NCBI GenBank assembly: GCA_029224185.1
Contig: CM055211.1
Span: forward strand, 5,103,564 to 5,167,563
Length of the DNA stretch: 64,000 bases
Source of the DNA: Karalla daura
Taxonomy: Eukaryota; Chordata; Actinopteri; Chaetodontiformes; Leiognathidae
Reading direction: 5' to 3'
Position numbers and translations under genes: made by a program. Positions 32,668 to 44,124 of this stretch are shown here, piece after piece. The number at the start of each line of letters is the position of its first letter. Position 1 is the stretch's first letter. The notes under the pieces were generated by a model. It was given only the letters and a program-made list of their open reading frames with translations. It was not told where the DNA came from and made no database searches.

Positions 32668-33107
32668 TGATGGAGGAGGAAAGGGAAAAAGTCCAGAAGG
32701 ACTCAAGATGAACTCTGGGAAATGACTGAGTGACTGGTTGGACACTTACAGGGGAGATGGATCTGGAATTTATTTATTTATGTTACACCTCTATTCCCTC
32801 CATGTGCACCTCAGGAACAATCTTCACACTTTAGAGTAATAGAGCTGTCAAATAATGCTCAAAGGCACCAGGAGACTGAGCCCAAGAGTTTTTTGGGTCT
32901 TTGCAGTCTGTGCTAAGTAGCACGACTCTCCAGGTAGTAAAAACCCGACAGAACACGGGATCGTGCTCTCCAGGTCAGAAGCCTGTGGGCGACTGATGAT
33001 AATGCAGGAGCCACAAAGGCCGTCTGTCTTGAGAGGGGGAAAAAAAACGGGCGGTCCAAGTCTGCATCCAGCTGTGTGCGAGTCGGAGAGAGGCTCAGCA
33101 GGAAAGC

Positions 33108-33125
33108 GCACACACACACACACAC
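33108..33125. repeat. (CA)9 microsatellite
   Basis: Perfect CA run. Confidence 0.95.
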
Positions 33126-33273
33126 TTTTCTGGATCGAGCCTTGATGTAAAGCGACTGGGCCAGATCAGCGTCCTGTTTTTAGCCCAGTCACGTTATGCA
33201 GATCAATCCATCTCCATTAGAGCGGGGGAGACTCGGCTCGCGGGAGCGGGGAGGATCTCAGATCTTGCGAGAT

Positions 33274-33320
33274 GCCTTCGCCTCTTTTTTTTTTTGCCTT
33301 CTCCTTTTTTTTTTTTTTTC
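33274..33320. repeat. T-rich tract
   Basis: Two T runs separated by GCCTTCTCC. Confidence 0.85.
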
Positions 33321-33607
33321 GCTCCGCCTTTGATGAGCTGCTCCAAGGATGGGGCACTGAGTTCACAAAGTCTGGACGAACGCAACCATAACAACAGACA
33401 TCCGACCATCTGTTTGGTTTGATGGTACGGAGGGAGAGCCGCTTAATCTGAAAGCATTATTGAACGCCGGATCTAAATTAGTGGTGGACACAGTATCGGG
33501 GACCCAAAGGGGGTTGGCTGGCCCGCCGCCATCCTGGCCTCCAGTCTCCATCACCTAGTTGTTTGGATTGGGTTTACATGGCCTGCACAAGACCTCCACA
33601 CAGATTT

Positions 33608-33667
33608 GGAGGAGGAGGAGGAGGAGGAGGAGGAGGAGGAGGAGGAGGAGGAGGAGGAGGAGGAGGA
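33608..33667. repeat. (GGA)20 trinucleotide repeat
   Basis: An almost perfect GGA run. The forward frame gives 20 consecutive Glu and the reverse gives poly-Ser, so the long open frames at 33551-34046 are artefacts. Confidence 0.95.
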
Positions 33668-33812
33668 CGAAGGAGAGGTCTTCTTGAACCTTGAAGGAAA
33701 TGCTGAACTGGGGCTTTTTCGTGCCGGGGCTAATTTAAGAGAGCCCTGTTGTTTTAACACCATTCCAAGGCCCCGGACTGTTTTGGGTGGAGGAGAAAAA
33801 AAAAGAAAGAAA

Positions 33813-33830
33813 GGAGAGAGAGAGAGAGAG
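33813..33830. repeat. (AG)n microsatellite
   Basis: AG run after an A-rich purine stretch. Confidence 0.9.
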
Positions 33831-36279
33831 GCAGACAGAGAGATTCTTAACCCACTGCCCTTGGGATACCAGTCTGCATTCCTGCTGCCGGCCCGACCAC
33901 AGCAGGACCCCTGCAGCGGGCCAAGTGTGTGTCGGCTCTCATCGGAGAGGCTCCTGTTGCACCGTGTACGCGTTTCACTCTGTTTATCCAAGGGTTTAAT
34001 AGCACTGGAGGTACCCGGAGTTATTTCCACCCACCTGCGCTTATAGCTTCATTTTCAAAAATATACGCGCAGGCAGCTAAAAATGCGAGAAATTTGAAAA
34101 AGTATGTTCGGCCGAAAGTGGCCGAGTTGCTTCTCCCTCTGGTTTAATTTCCGGTGGTGGGAAATCGCTCTGGTTCCACATGTTGTTGTGGTGCTTCGAC
34201 GAAACGTTGAGCGCAGTAGAAAAGTTGCAGTCTCAGTATTTGCATCCAGGAAGGTTCGTCCCATTTGTAGCTGGCGATTAAATGGACGCATGTACTGAGG
34301 CCTCTGCTGCCTGCTGAGCTCATCAGGGGGCTACTTGTTCCCAGAGGAAGGAAGTTTGGAGCACTATCGGACTTCCTGGACCTGTCGGAGTGTGGGAGCT
34401 CTGCAGAAAATGCTAATTCCCACACCGACAGGCCACACCTCGGGTCTCTGTCCAACCTGAATCACCTTTAATCTCTGTCGTGTGCCTTTCCCGAACGAGG
34501 CTGAGCGCTTGTTTTTTTTTCTTTGTTTTGTCACATTGTAAAGTCATCAAGGAGGTGGGCGAGGCGGCCGGGCTCCTCGGCTCCCACGTCTGACTCGCTT
34601 CCACCGGCTCGTTATGACTCTAGCAGTCACATCCTACCCACTCACCCCATGGGAAGAGGTGTAGGAAAAGCAGAGAGGCAGGAAAACGCCGTGAGAGATT
34701 TAGAGGGATAGATAGGAGGCGCGGATGCGAACGTGAGGTGGAAAAGATCCGATCCCGACCCTCCAGAGGGTCCACCGCTGACGAGAGTGACGAATGCGTC
34801 TCTGGGTCATCAAAAGCAGCTTTCCGCTCTCATCCCGCGTGACCCGGTGCCACCTCTCCCTCCGCGTCCGCCCACCAGTAAACAAAGGCTTTTTTCTGTT
34901 TATTTCAGGGTAGAACGCACCAAAAAAAAGGCCTTAAGTGGCTCGAACAATGGCGCGGCCCATCAACGTGGAACGAAATGAAACATCCTTTTATTGCGGC
35001 TCTATGACAGCCAACGCATTTCCAGCTAATGGCCGGCCGTAAAAGATTTTACGCATCTGTGTTTTACATATCGCCCGTCGGCGTCAAGCGTTCAGCGACT
35101 TGCACGGAAGCGAGCGTGGCCGCCGTCCGCGCGCAACCGTTTATTAGGAGCATAAAACCGTGTTTTGAGCTCTGGCGGTGGCTAATAGTGGCCATTGTGG
35201 CGACACCGACTGGTAAACAGCCTCGCCGGCCGCTCCCATTTCGTCCTTTATGGGTGTTTTGAATGCGCTTTGTGTGGGTTCAGCCGTGGGTGGCTCTGTT
35301 TGAAGGCTGACCCCGGTCCGTGTCTGGTGGTTTGCGGCGTGTTTTTGTCCCTTTTATTTCATTTGTTTGGAGACTTGGTGACAACTGATATGATGGAAGC
35401 CACGAGCATGCTGGGAGATTTCTCCGTAGCTTGACGTGGACACGGCGACCCCCAGCTCCTCCAAAAAAAACCCCCCAAAACCTATGTTGCCACCTCTCAA
35501 AGCCGCTAATTTCCATTTTTTATCTTGTGTGTTTAATCTGGACACAAACTGCAGCGCTGAGAAGCGATAAGTTGCGGTTTCGCCCGGGGCCGAAGGGAGA
35601 TAACCACCTGCCGGTGTCGGGTTCGCGTTTACAGTGCAGACACGGAGGAGCGGTTACTTCCCATCTCGCTTGGCACGAACGTAAGCAATCTGTCTCTCTT
35701 TAGCCCTGATAATATTTGTATTACCCTATTTCTGAAGGATATGCGTTGCTGTCGGGTGGAAGGGTGGAAATGTGCCCTACGTTTTTGGTTTTTTTTTAGC
35801 CTGCGTGGACTTAAAGAACCTCCCGGCTCTCCGCTGAGCAGATATCCACATGTGGCTGCATGGTGTGATGCTGAGCAGGCGACTGTAAGTCACTTAATTA
35901 GCAAGTCTAAGCATCATAAACCCCCGGTCTGGCAGCCGCTTTGCTGTGGCCTTCGCACTGCAGAAACCGCCACATCCTTGACTGAGACAGAGTAATTATG
36001 CAACGGCAGAATTACGCCTTCAAACGGAGGCAGCGTCGAGGAGGGAAAAGGGAAAAAAAAAACGAGAAAACTCGCTCGATCGATGTCAGGGGTAAAGGCT
36101 GCGTTGTGTGGGAAGCGCAGACGAAATGAGCCAGGAATAAAACTCAATCTACCGGGGCTGCCGAGCCTCCCGACGCAGCAAACCTTGTAAAACGCGGCGA
36201 AATGTGCCGCCGGATGCTTTGATGGCTTTTCTCAGCTTGACAGGGGATGCTGTGAACGTCCCAGAGCGTAGAAGATCTT

Positions 36280-36440
36280 AATAAAAGTTTTGCTTTGCGC
36301 GTCTGGAAAAAAAAAAAAGGGCGTTGAAATAGCATCTTAATTTACATTTGTATCTATGTGTAAATGATGCTTCTGTGCATCATAAAATTCAACCTGAAGG
36401 CCTCATTGTGCATCTTTATTTATTTCTTTCTGCCAAAAGT
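36280..36440. promoter_or_regulatory. candidate conserved non-coding element
   Basis: Contains CTTAATAAAAGTTTTGC, AGCATCTTAATTTACATTTG, GTGTAAATGATGC and a small stem-loop ATGATGC/GCATCAT (36364-36383). No coding frame. Functional reading is inference only. Confidence 0.2.
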
Positions 36441-37277
36441 TCCCCCCCTGGTCTCTAGGGGGCAGTATGGCTGCATCCCTGCAGCCCGAGCCGTCTGCCA
36501 GGGCCTGTAGCGACTCTCACATTACAACCTCCCAACGCTGAGCCTTTGCTGAGCTCTTGCAGCTTCTTCAAGAGCACGGTCCCGCTGTTTATGCCAAGGA
36601 AAAAGCCGGAGTTAGGCAACCAGCGTCTAGATTACACATTGGATATTTGAAAACGTCCATGAAGCATGAAAATCCTCCATTCAACTAAACACAGATTTCG
36701 GATTTCAGAGAGTGAGTGTTTGGCCGACACGGACGACGCTGATATGATGCCTTTTAGTCCTGGGATACCGAGACACTTTGTAATTTCATTTAGTTTTTTG
36801 ACATTTTTGCCTCGAGACAAATGCAAAAAGTGGAAAATTTCCCATTTGTTGTTTTTTTTTTCTCAGCATTTTCACAAATGTGAGGACTTAAAACCCACGT
36901 GCACACAGGGTGTGCACTGCGACTGCTTCGCTGCACCTGTGCAGGTGTCTCGAACTGTTCAAAGTCCAGCACAACAAACATCCAGCTGCACAGATATTAA
37001 ATCTGAAGGCCGGCTGCAGGAACCCAGTCAGAGCCAGGACACAATGCGCGCTCTGGCCTCGGTTTTACGGTAAACCCTCTGAACTACGGTGCGAGAGCAG
37101 GTCCAGGCGCGCCTGTCCCTCTCAGGGTCGGCGACTCTGCTTAATGTAGGAAAAAAAAAAACCCTCAGACCGAGTTCACTTCAGAAATAGCTGAGTTGGC
37201 CCAACAAAATGCGAGGATTTAAGATGGAGAGCAGGTCAGTTGAAATCCCGAGGCAGCGAGGGAGAGTTTGGGAGATG

Positions 37278-37278
<1 letters not shown>

Positions 37279-37313
<35 letters not shown>
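37279..37313. repeat. (TG)17 microsatellite
   Basis: Nearly perfect TG run. Confidence 0.95.
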
Positions 37314-37315
<2 letters not shown>

Positions 37316-37398
37316 GGGGAGTTAACACAGAAAGAGAGGCCTATGCTCTGTCCAGTCCCCCAGTGCCTCTTCCCAGAAATGGACAGAGAAGAGGAGGG

Positions 37399-37447
37399 TA
37401 TGTGTGTGTGTGTGTGGAGGAGGAGGAGGAAGAGGAGGAGGAGGGGG
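37399..37447. repeat. (GT)n then (GGA)n
   Basis: TG run passing directly into GGA/AGA units. Confidence 0.9.
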
Positions 37448-38884
37448 ATTGACACACGGACAATGTCAATGTCAAGATATGGTGGCTGGAACTCAACAAG
37501 GGGAAAAAAATTTAAGCAAAGCTAATGTTTTTCTTTGAGGACAGCTGTTATGCAAAGCTTGCAATTCTAACTCTTGTCATGAAGTGCCGTATGGTATATA
37601 TTTTCACTTACTACATGCAATATCCATGTATTTATATCACAGATTTTGTTGCTTCAAATGAATGAATGTTTATTCCCATCATACAGCTGTTTACCTATTG
37701 ACTCCATACGTATTTGGCTGCTATAGGCCTATGTAATCTCGGCCTAGCCCTAACCTAAACTACTCATCTCCCTCTGATAAAAGTGATTACGCCTTTTATG
37801 TATTTCTTAAGAAACAACTCAGCAAATCTTTTCCAGAAAGCTAACGCAACGTTTGACGAGAACATCTCTGACTCTAGTGGAACACGCTCCAACTTCAGGC
37901 TTCACACACCATTAGGGTAATCATTTAAAAGACTTTCGAGCTATTTGGAGATTTGTTCCTGGGAAATAGGGAGGCAACATTTTTTGGCAAGGAAACTACT
38001 CGATCAGCATGACACGAGAGGTAAAAGGGTGTGTCACACGCACACACAGACATAAACAGGAGAATTGGCAACACAGGAAGGTGCATTTCCAGAATGTGCA
38101 ACAACTACTAAATATTAACAACACGCTCCTGATCGGAGCTTGACGGGAAAACATCAGAGGCACATTTCGCCACAATGACGACCAGATGCACGGAGGATTC
38201 ATAACTTAAAAAAGAAAAAGTTTCCAACTTTGCGTCGCCTGTACGGGACCCACATGTGGACACTGATCAAGGCACGTGTGTCTCTCACTGTTGGCATCTT
38301 GTGCACCTGGTTGGACGTCCGATCGTATCGCCCCCCCCTGCTCGAATCATCATCTTTTTTTTTGCTTTCCCTGAAAAAAAACGAAAAAGAAAAAGAGGGG
38401 GCCGATCTTCGCTGTTACGTAACTGCAGGGGGAAACTTATTGGCGTTCTAATCCTCCCTGCAGTCGGCCTTAAGCCCCTTCAGCCGCGCTGACAGCAGTC
38501 AGCCAGGGGTTGTCATTAGGATGAAAGCTCCTCCACTCACCTGGTTACACAGCTGTCCGCCGGGACGCCGAGCCGCGTGATTACAGAGCGGCGCCGGGGC
38601 TTACACGCTCCTCCCGCGGAGCAAATGAACCCCGCGATGTTGTTGTTGTTGTGCCAGCGTTGCTGTTGCTCCCAGGACGCCGACCGCCGCAGCAGGTGTT
38701 ACCCGATCGGCCTTTACGGGCTCCCACAACACCAGATTACCTGGGTTAACGGCGTCAGCGCCCGAGCCCGACCAGAGCCATTTCATCTTCCTGGTACAGG
38801 TGTTTGTGTCTGGCTCGAGGCCGGGTTCGCTCCTGAAATCAAAGAGATCTCTGAATCGACCAACAGGAATCGGAATCTTTAGGG

Positions 38885-39012
38885 TGGGAACGTGCAGGAT
38901 GGAGGAAACCAATGAATGGTTGAGACTGTTGCCTCGCAGTAATAACTCTGGGTGGAGTTTGCATGTTTTCTCCATTTGCTCCCACAGTCCAAAAACATGC
39001 AATACATGTAGA
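38885..39012 (+). repeat. tRNA-headed SINE-like repeat, copy 6
   Basis: Reads GAGACTGTTGCCTCGCAGTA, then GGGTGGAGTTTGCATG at the conserved core (the best-preserved core in the window), then TTTTCTCCATTTGCTCCC and CACAGTCCAAAAACATGCA. The B-box portion and the tail are lost. Confidence 0.8.
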
Positions 39013-39351
39013 AAACATGCACAGAAACTGACACATCACATGACACATCATAGCTAGCTTGTCTCCAAGCTCCAGTGAAATGCAAACTAGCATATAATGT
39101 CTTTCGACCACAGAGGGTTAAGTTGAACCACGCTTTCATGTTGAAGTAAGCAGCCTATCTGCAGTATTTGTTCTTTGATTCGGCTGCGTATGTACGGCTG
39201 CTTATCATGGAGTAGACGCACATATTTGCAGGACCATCACCGATATCTCACCCCTGCTCCACGGAACAAAACCCAGAGCTCCCAGCTGATCAGCGCCACA
39301 ACAAAGCCAGTGTTTGCCTTGGAAATGAGCGGCGGCACAGGCCGACATCAT

Positions 39352-39379
39352 CACACGCACACACACACACACACACACA
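39352..39379. repeat. (AC)n microsatellite
   Basis: AC repeat with one CGC interruption. Confidence 0.95.
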
Positions 39380-39890
39380 TTGATGGAGGGACGTCGAGCA
39401 ATTTGGCAATCGGACGGGAGGGATTTGGCGCTCGGGCCCCTGTTGACGTGGGCAGGCGCTGAGGAGAAGGGTCCCCACGGCCCCGGGGGAAAACCCTCTT
39501 GACGTCAAAGTGCGCCAGATAGAGTGTTTTCATACGACCTGCCCGGGTTAGAGTTACAGTAGAGGAGGGGAAATTGCAACCGCAGAGCCGAGGGGAGAGG
39601 AGGTCGAGCTTCAGCCTGGAAGCCTGGCTCGGTTCCTTTCCTCCTGCACTCGCTGCTTCTCACACTGGGGACTCATCCTCAGCATCTTCTCCCTGTGCTC
39701 CACTTTCTGCTTGGCACGTTTCGCCATGAGAGCCCCCTCGCCTCCATTTTCAAAGGTTTACCCCCCAGCCGTCACTCTTGTCCCCCTCACATTAAGCGAA
39801 TTCCCTCATCCTTTTGTTTTTCCTTTCTTTGTGAGTCAAAACACTTCTGACACAAATTAAATCCGACTCCGAGGAACCTGACCTGTTGTC

Positions 39891-39941
39891 CTCCCTCTCC
39901 TCCTCCTCCTCCTCCCCCTCCTCCTCCTCCTCCTCCTCTCC
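39891..39941. repeat. (CTC)n trinucleotide repeat
   Basis: CTC units with CCC interruptions. Confidence 0.95.
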
Positions 39942-40015
39942 AGGTGCCTGGCGTATCGGAGTGGTGACAACTCCAGCTGTTTTCTGCTGCATCCACAAAG
40001 CTCAGGTTGGCGCAA

Positions 40016-40036
40016 CGTGTGTATGTGTGTGTGTGC
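40016..40036. repeat. (GT)n microsatellite
   Basis: GT run with one TAT. Confidence 0.9.
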
Positions 40037-41437
40037 AAGTGTGAAGCTGTGGCCAGCTGTTTCCTCCCTCTCTGCCCCTCTTGCAAAACACATGCATAAA
40101 TACAGAAGCATGAGTCCACATGTGCACACTAACATCCACTTACACACTATGTCCTCCAGATTAATACACATGCACACGTCTCGGTGTGTATTTATGACTT
40201 CCACAGCACAAATCTTTGATTACAGATTGTGCAGCGGGGACGACCACAAATGGAGGGTTCTGCGTGTTAGCAGGTCCGCAGAATATGGTGTTTAAAACCG
40301 TAGTCCTGAGTAAAAGATGAGCTTCAACCGCATCTAATAATGGTCCGGGGATGGAGGGGATCGTCACTTTCTTCACCGCACTCCCACAGATGCCCCGCTT
40401 TCAACACGGACGCGGATATAAAACACGGAGCTTCAAACGGCCGAGCAGAGCGGGGAAGGAAGTAGCAGTTTGCGGGCGTGTGATGTGGCTTTGAGATAAA
40501 CACCTTTCTTGGTTCTGACAAAGGCATCGCGTCCATCTTCTCATCTTGCGTGTCTCGGAAGTGGCACGTCAGAAAAAGGAGTTGACAAGAAAGGTAAAAC
40601 ACAGGCTTCAGGAGCTGCGAAACAATTGAAATCCAATAAAATAGTATAAATGATTAAGAAATAGTATAGTAAGTGTAACAAACTTGAAAACGAACGTATT
40701 TGTCAATTTCATCCACTGGTTTTAGGCTATGCTACTACATTATATTTTGGTAAGTGGGGTGTGTTTAGTCCCCATTTCAGCTGCATGTGAGCCAAATAGA
40801 CAGCTGTAATAGCCATGATAGAAAGCGATAGTTCAGCCGTATAATCCAAAAGATTTGGAGTCTTTATATGCTGACGATAAGCGCTATTACACCTTTCATA
40901 TTCAGTAATCTCAGGTTTGGAGCGCGGCCTCCTCGTGTCAACACGACGCCCGGGCCCAGACTTCACTGCACCGTCGGGCAGTTTTTTTTCTTCTCTTTTT
41001 TTTTAATGCCTTAATGCAAACACAATAAAAGCTCCATTGTCCCCGGCGCAGATCGCTCGCTCTACCTCTCCGGCTCCACAATCGATTCTTTTGTTCGCCG
41101 CTGCCCCTGCGCACTCCCACAATGAAAATGGAGCGAAGCCGGCTAAGAGCGTGGCCATCTGTGACAACAAACATCAGAGCCCTGTTCTCCAGCGGCTCGC
41201 CCGCTCCGGCGTCTGCTTGTTTTCTTCCCCCCCGACGCCCGGACCCGCTGAATTTCGGTGGCCCGCCGTTTATTTTGCACCGCTTCGCCAGGAATGTTCC
41301 CCGCCGCAAAATAACACTTTCTCTGTCCGTATCAAAGGAGACGGGGGATCGACGTTCCCGCCGCGACAAAGGTAATTTCATGCGATACAGGTTTCGATTT
41401 CAGCTGCACCGGCGTGTGGATGTGTGCTGTGGAGGCG

Positions 41438-41478
41438 TGGAGGAGGAGGAGGAGGAGGGGGGAGGGAGGGAGGGGGGG
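41438..41478. repeat. (GGA)n/(GGGA)n purine tract
   Basis: GGA units passing into GGGA and G7. Confidence 0.9.
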
Positions 41479-42285
41479 TTAGGTAATGGCAAAAAGGTGA
41501 GCGCAGGCCAAAGTAAACACACCTTTTTACAATAGAAGCCCTTACTAGTGCTGGCAGGCCGGGGAAACTGCTGCTATAGCTGCGGCTCAGGAAGTGCTTC
41601 TCATGTGTCACGGGGGGTTAATTGTGTTTTGGTGTTATCTTAGGAACGAGACCCCCCATAAACCCCTCGTCTACGCCCCTCCGAAAGCGCCGCAGACTGC
41701 TGCTGCGCACCTGGACAAACACAACAACGCGGCGTTGTGAGGCACGGGTCCGGTACATGCAGCTTTATATCACACCCGGCGTGCGGCGAATCAATTCCTA
41801 ATGCCGAATATCTCCTGGTTAATTTCCAACATCCCGACTCGACCCCCGGACCCCGGCCCGCCTCTCAGCGGGGGCGCGCCGCAGCCGTAATGATGGCCTC
41901 CGTGTGTGGCGTGTTAAGACAGCCGGGAGTGGAGGAGGAGGGAGGAGGGAGGAGGGTGAAATTGCTGCTCTTGCACCTTGCATTCTTGGGGTGGGTGTTG
42001 GTGGGGCCTCGCCGGCGCTCTCTGTGGTTTTCCAGGATCGGCGAGTTCGCTCTGGACGATTCTCGGAGCGGGGTTGCGTGTGGCGGGGATATCACCGGGG
42101 AAGTGCCAGGGAGCGGGCATCGTGTGCAGAGAGCAAATTCTGCTCTTACCGCTGAGGGCAAAGGAGGTCTTAGACTGTTAGACTCTTTGAACTCTTCATT
42201 GATTCTTTTTCACCTCTTTCTAATCTCACTTTATCTCTCTTAACTCTCACGCTCACACCTAGAGGCAAATCAGAGCGTTCAGTCC

Positions 42286-42390
42286 GCCAAATGGTGCATG
42301 TTTTTGGACCGGAGGAGGAGGTTACTGGAGGAATACAGGGAGACATGAGAACAGCTGCAAACCTGGCAGAGAAAAGACTGTGATCCAGAT
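42286..42390 (-). repeat. tRNA-headed SINE-like repeat, copy 7 (minus)
   Basis: Plus-strand words TGCATGTTTTTGGACCGGAG, GGAGGTTACTGGAGGAATAC, GGGAGACATGAGAACAGCTG and CAAACCTGGCAGAGAAAAG follow the order of the reverse-complement family (AACATGCAAACTCCACACAG region diverged). The head is absent. Confidence 0.65.
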
Positions 42391-42472
42391 AAGAGCTTAC
42401 ATTTGACCCACTGAGCTTTGATATTGTAAATACCCAAAGATCAAATAAGCATTGTCGACACCTTCAAGATAC

Positions 42473-42612
42473 CACACTGCAAATTCTTTGGTTCTTATCA
42501 AGATGAAAAAAAACAACTTTAGAAGCACGATACTTCTATACTATGCTGTATAATCTTGTTTTAGGGTTCATTTTTCCTTGTATTTAGTGTTTATGTCTGT
42601 TTTTTTTGCAAT
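42473..42612. mobile_element. possible decayed hAT-like MITE
   Basis: The segment begins CACTGCAAATTCTTTGG and ends TTTTTTTTGCAATG, an imperfect inverted repeat of the CACTGCAAAAA type seen in some fish DNA elements. The interior is AT-rich. No matching 8-bp flanking duplication was found, so this is weak. Confidence 0.25.
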
Positions 42613-43244
42613 GCATCTACGTCTGAGACAGAAAGCAGGCTGGGACTGGTAAATTCGGAAATAAAACTAATTGTGCATTTTCATTAACTTGGCAATTGGG
42701 ATCTTATCGATGGATCGTTTCAGTGCTCAGTCTTAGGGCAGGACCCATCAGGATCAAGTTTCCATACATTTGCAGCATCAGCTTCACTCGTGAACTCATG
42801 CGGAAGATTTTCACGTCACGTCTCCTCTGCAGATCCTCTCCAGACGGCCCACACAGCGCGCCACTTCACTTCTCAAAGATCCACCTCTGCATCGGTGTGG
42901 AGGAGGGTGGGGGGGGGGGGGACAATAACTCAGGTCCTCGTTCTGCTTCTTGGAAAGCTCTCCCTTTGCCAAGATTAAATATGTGGCTCAGACAGCCGCC
43001 AGGGGAGACCAGGATATCTGTTCGGAGCCCGCGGAGCATCTTCCCCGAGCTCGTGCAGAATGTACAGACCGCAGAGCGCTCTGCAGCAGGGGAGGGAAAT
43101 CAATCAGAGGTGGAAAACTCTTCCTCGGAGACCGACGCTCCATCACTGACGTCCGCCGGGCTCTTACGCTCAGACGTCAGCGCTTGGACGCGACGTTCCC
43201 CTTCTCCCGCCTCTTGTCTCAATCTTGCGGCAGCGCCTCGTCGC

Positions 43245-43270
43245 CCTCCTCCTCCTCCTCCTCCTCCTCC
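43245..43270. repeat. (CCT)n trinucleotide repeat
   Basis: About eight CCT units. Confidence 0.95.
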
Positions 43271-43684
43271 ATTTCTCACTCTTCTTCGCCTGGGCTTTCT
43301 CAAGACACGAGGTTCCCAGCGTCACCCCCCCCCCCTCCCTTCTCATTTATCACACGCCACGGTTATCGTTATGTAACTCTGTTTACGCTCGTGAAAAGGG
43401 AAAGAGGAGCGTTCCAGAGGCCTGCGGATTCCGGGATACGTAAGGGATGACACATCCGTACGTGGAATACACGCACGCACTCGCAGATAAACATCGCACA
43501 TGCTCTTCAAGACGCCGAGAGGCATAAAATTAAACGGCCTGCGCTCCGCTCGACCCCGGCCCGAGTCACTTAACCTCGCCTTTTCCAGGCCGACCCCCAT
43601 CCATAACGCCTCGGAATGAGACGTTTTAACGCGTGGGAACGCCTTTTCTGACACCTCGGCCAAAAGATGAGCGATGGCGTCCCA

Positions 43685-43711
43685 CCCCCCCCCCCCCCCC
43701 CCCCCCCCCCC
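43685..43711. repeat. C27 homopolymer
   Basis: Twenty-seven Cs, the longest homopolymer in the window. Reverse-strand poly-Gly frames come from it. Confidence 0.95.
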
Positions 43712-44081
43712 GTCTGCACGTGAACCGACCATGTGACCCGGCATAATCCGGCATGTGCCAGTGTGTACTGAGATTCATGGACGTCTGCGCGTGTGTGTGT
43801 GAGAGAGAGTGTGCCACCAGACTTGTTTTCCACCTCCAGACTCTCTCCGTCTGTTTTTCTTACCTCCCTCACTCAGATAATTGATTGGCATGATTTACAC
43901 AGTGATTATCTGAGCACGCGCTCTCCGGCACTCGGCCCGTGTTGTGATGGCTTACGTGTGGGCCGACGTCGGAGCTGAAAGGTTCCTCGATGCCGCTCCG
44001 AGTCGGAGTCATTCATTATCCGCGATCCCAGTGAGTTACGGAGTCGCTCCACTCCCTCCCGGTAATAACTTGTAAGGCCGT

Positions 44082-44124
44082 GTCTCTCTCTTTCTCTCTC
44101 CCACCTCTCTCTCTCTCTCTCTCC
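44082..44124. repeat. (TC)n polypyrimidine tract
   Basis: TC repeat with TTT and CCACC interruptions. Confidence 0.9.

Larger units (their letters stand above)
30600..38880. other. non-coding sequence with GT, GGA and T/G tracts
   Basis: No recognised gene. It holds GT tracts, a TTA repeat, G15, a (GGA)20 run and a long GT run. A small decamer repeat lies at 32,331-32,355 (AGAGCTTCC three times). The 34.0-36.5 kb part is GC-moderate complex sequence with many short open frames on both strands, none recognisable. Confidence 0.55.

Noticed and set aside
33551..34046. Poly-Glu and poly-Ser frames on opposite strands
   Set aside because: Both are translations of the same (GGA)20 repeat.
36364..36383. 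Small stem-loop ATGATGC/GCATCAT as microRNA precursor
   Set aside because: A 7-bp stem is far too short, and flanking bases do not extend the pairing.
41037..41375. GC-rich open frame ending before a donor-like AAAG/GTAATT
   Set aside because: Another forward frame and a reverse frame are open across the same DNA, there is no clear acceptor or promoter, and the peptide is unrecognised.
42696..43376. Longest open frame, 226 codons, plus strand
   Set aside because: It overlaps a 166-codon frame and others in the same region, contains poly-Gly and poly-Pro from G12 and CCT repeats, and its peptide resembles no family.
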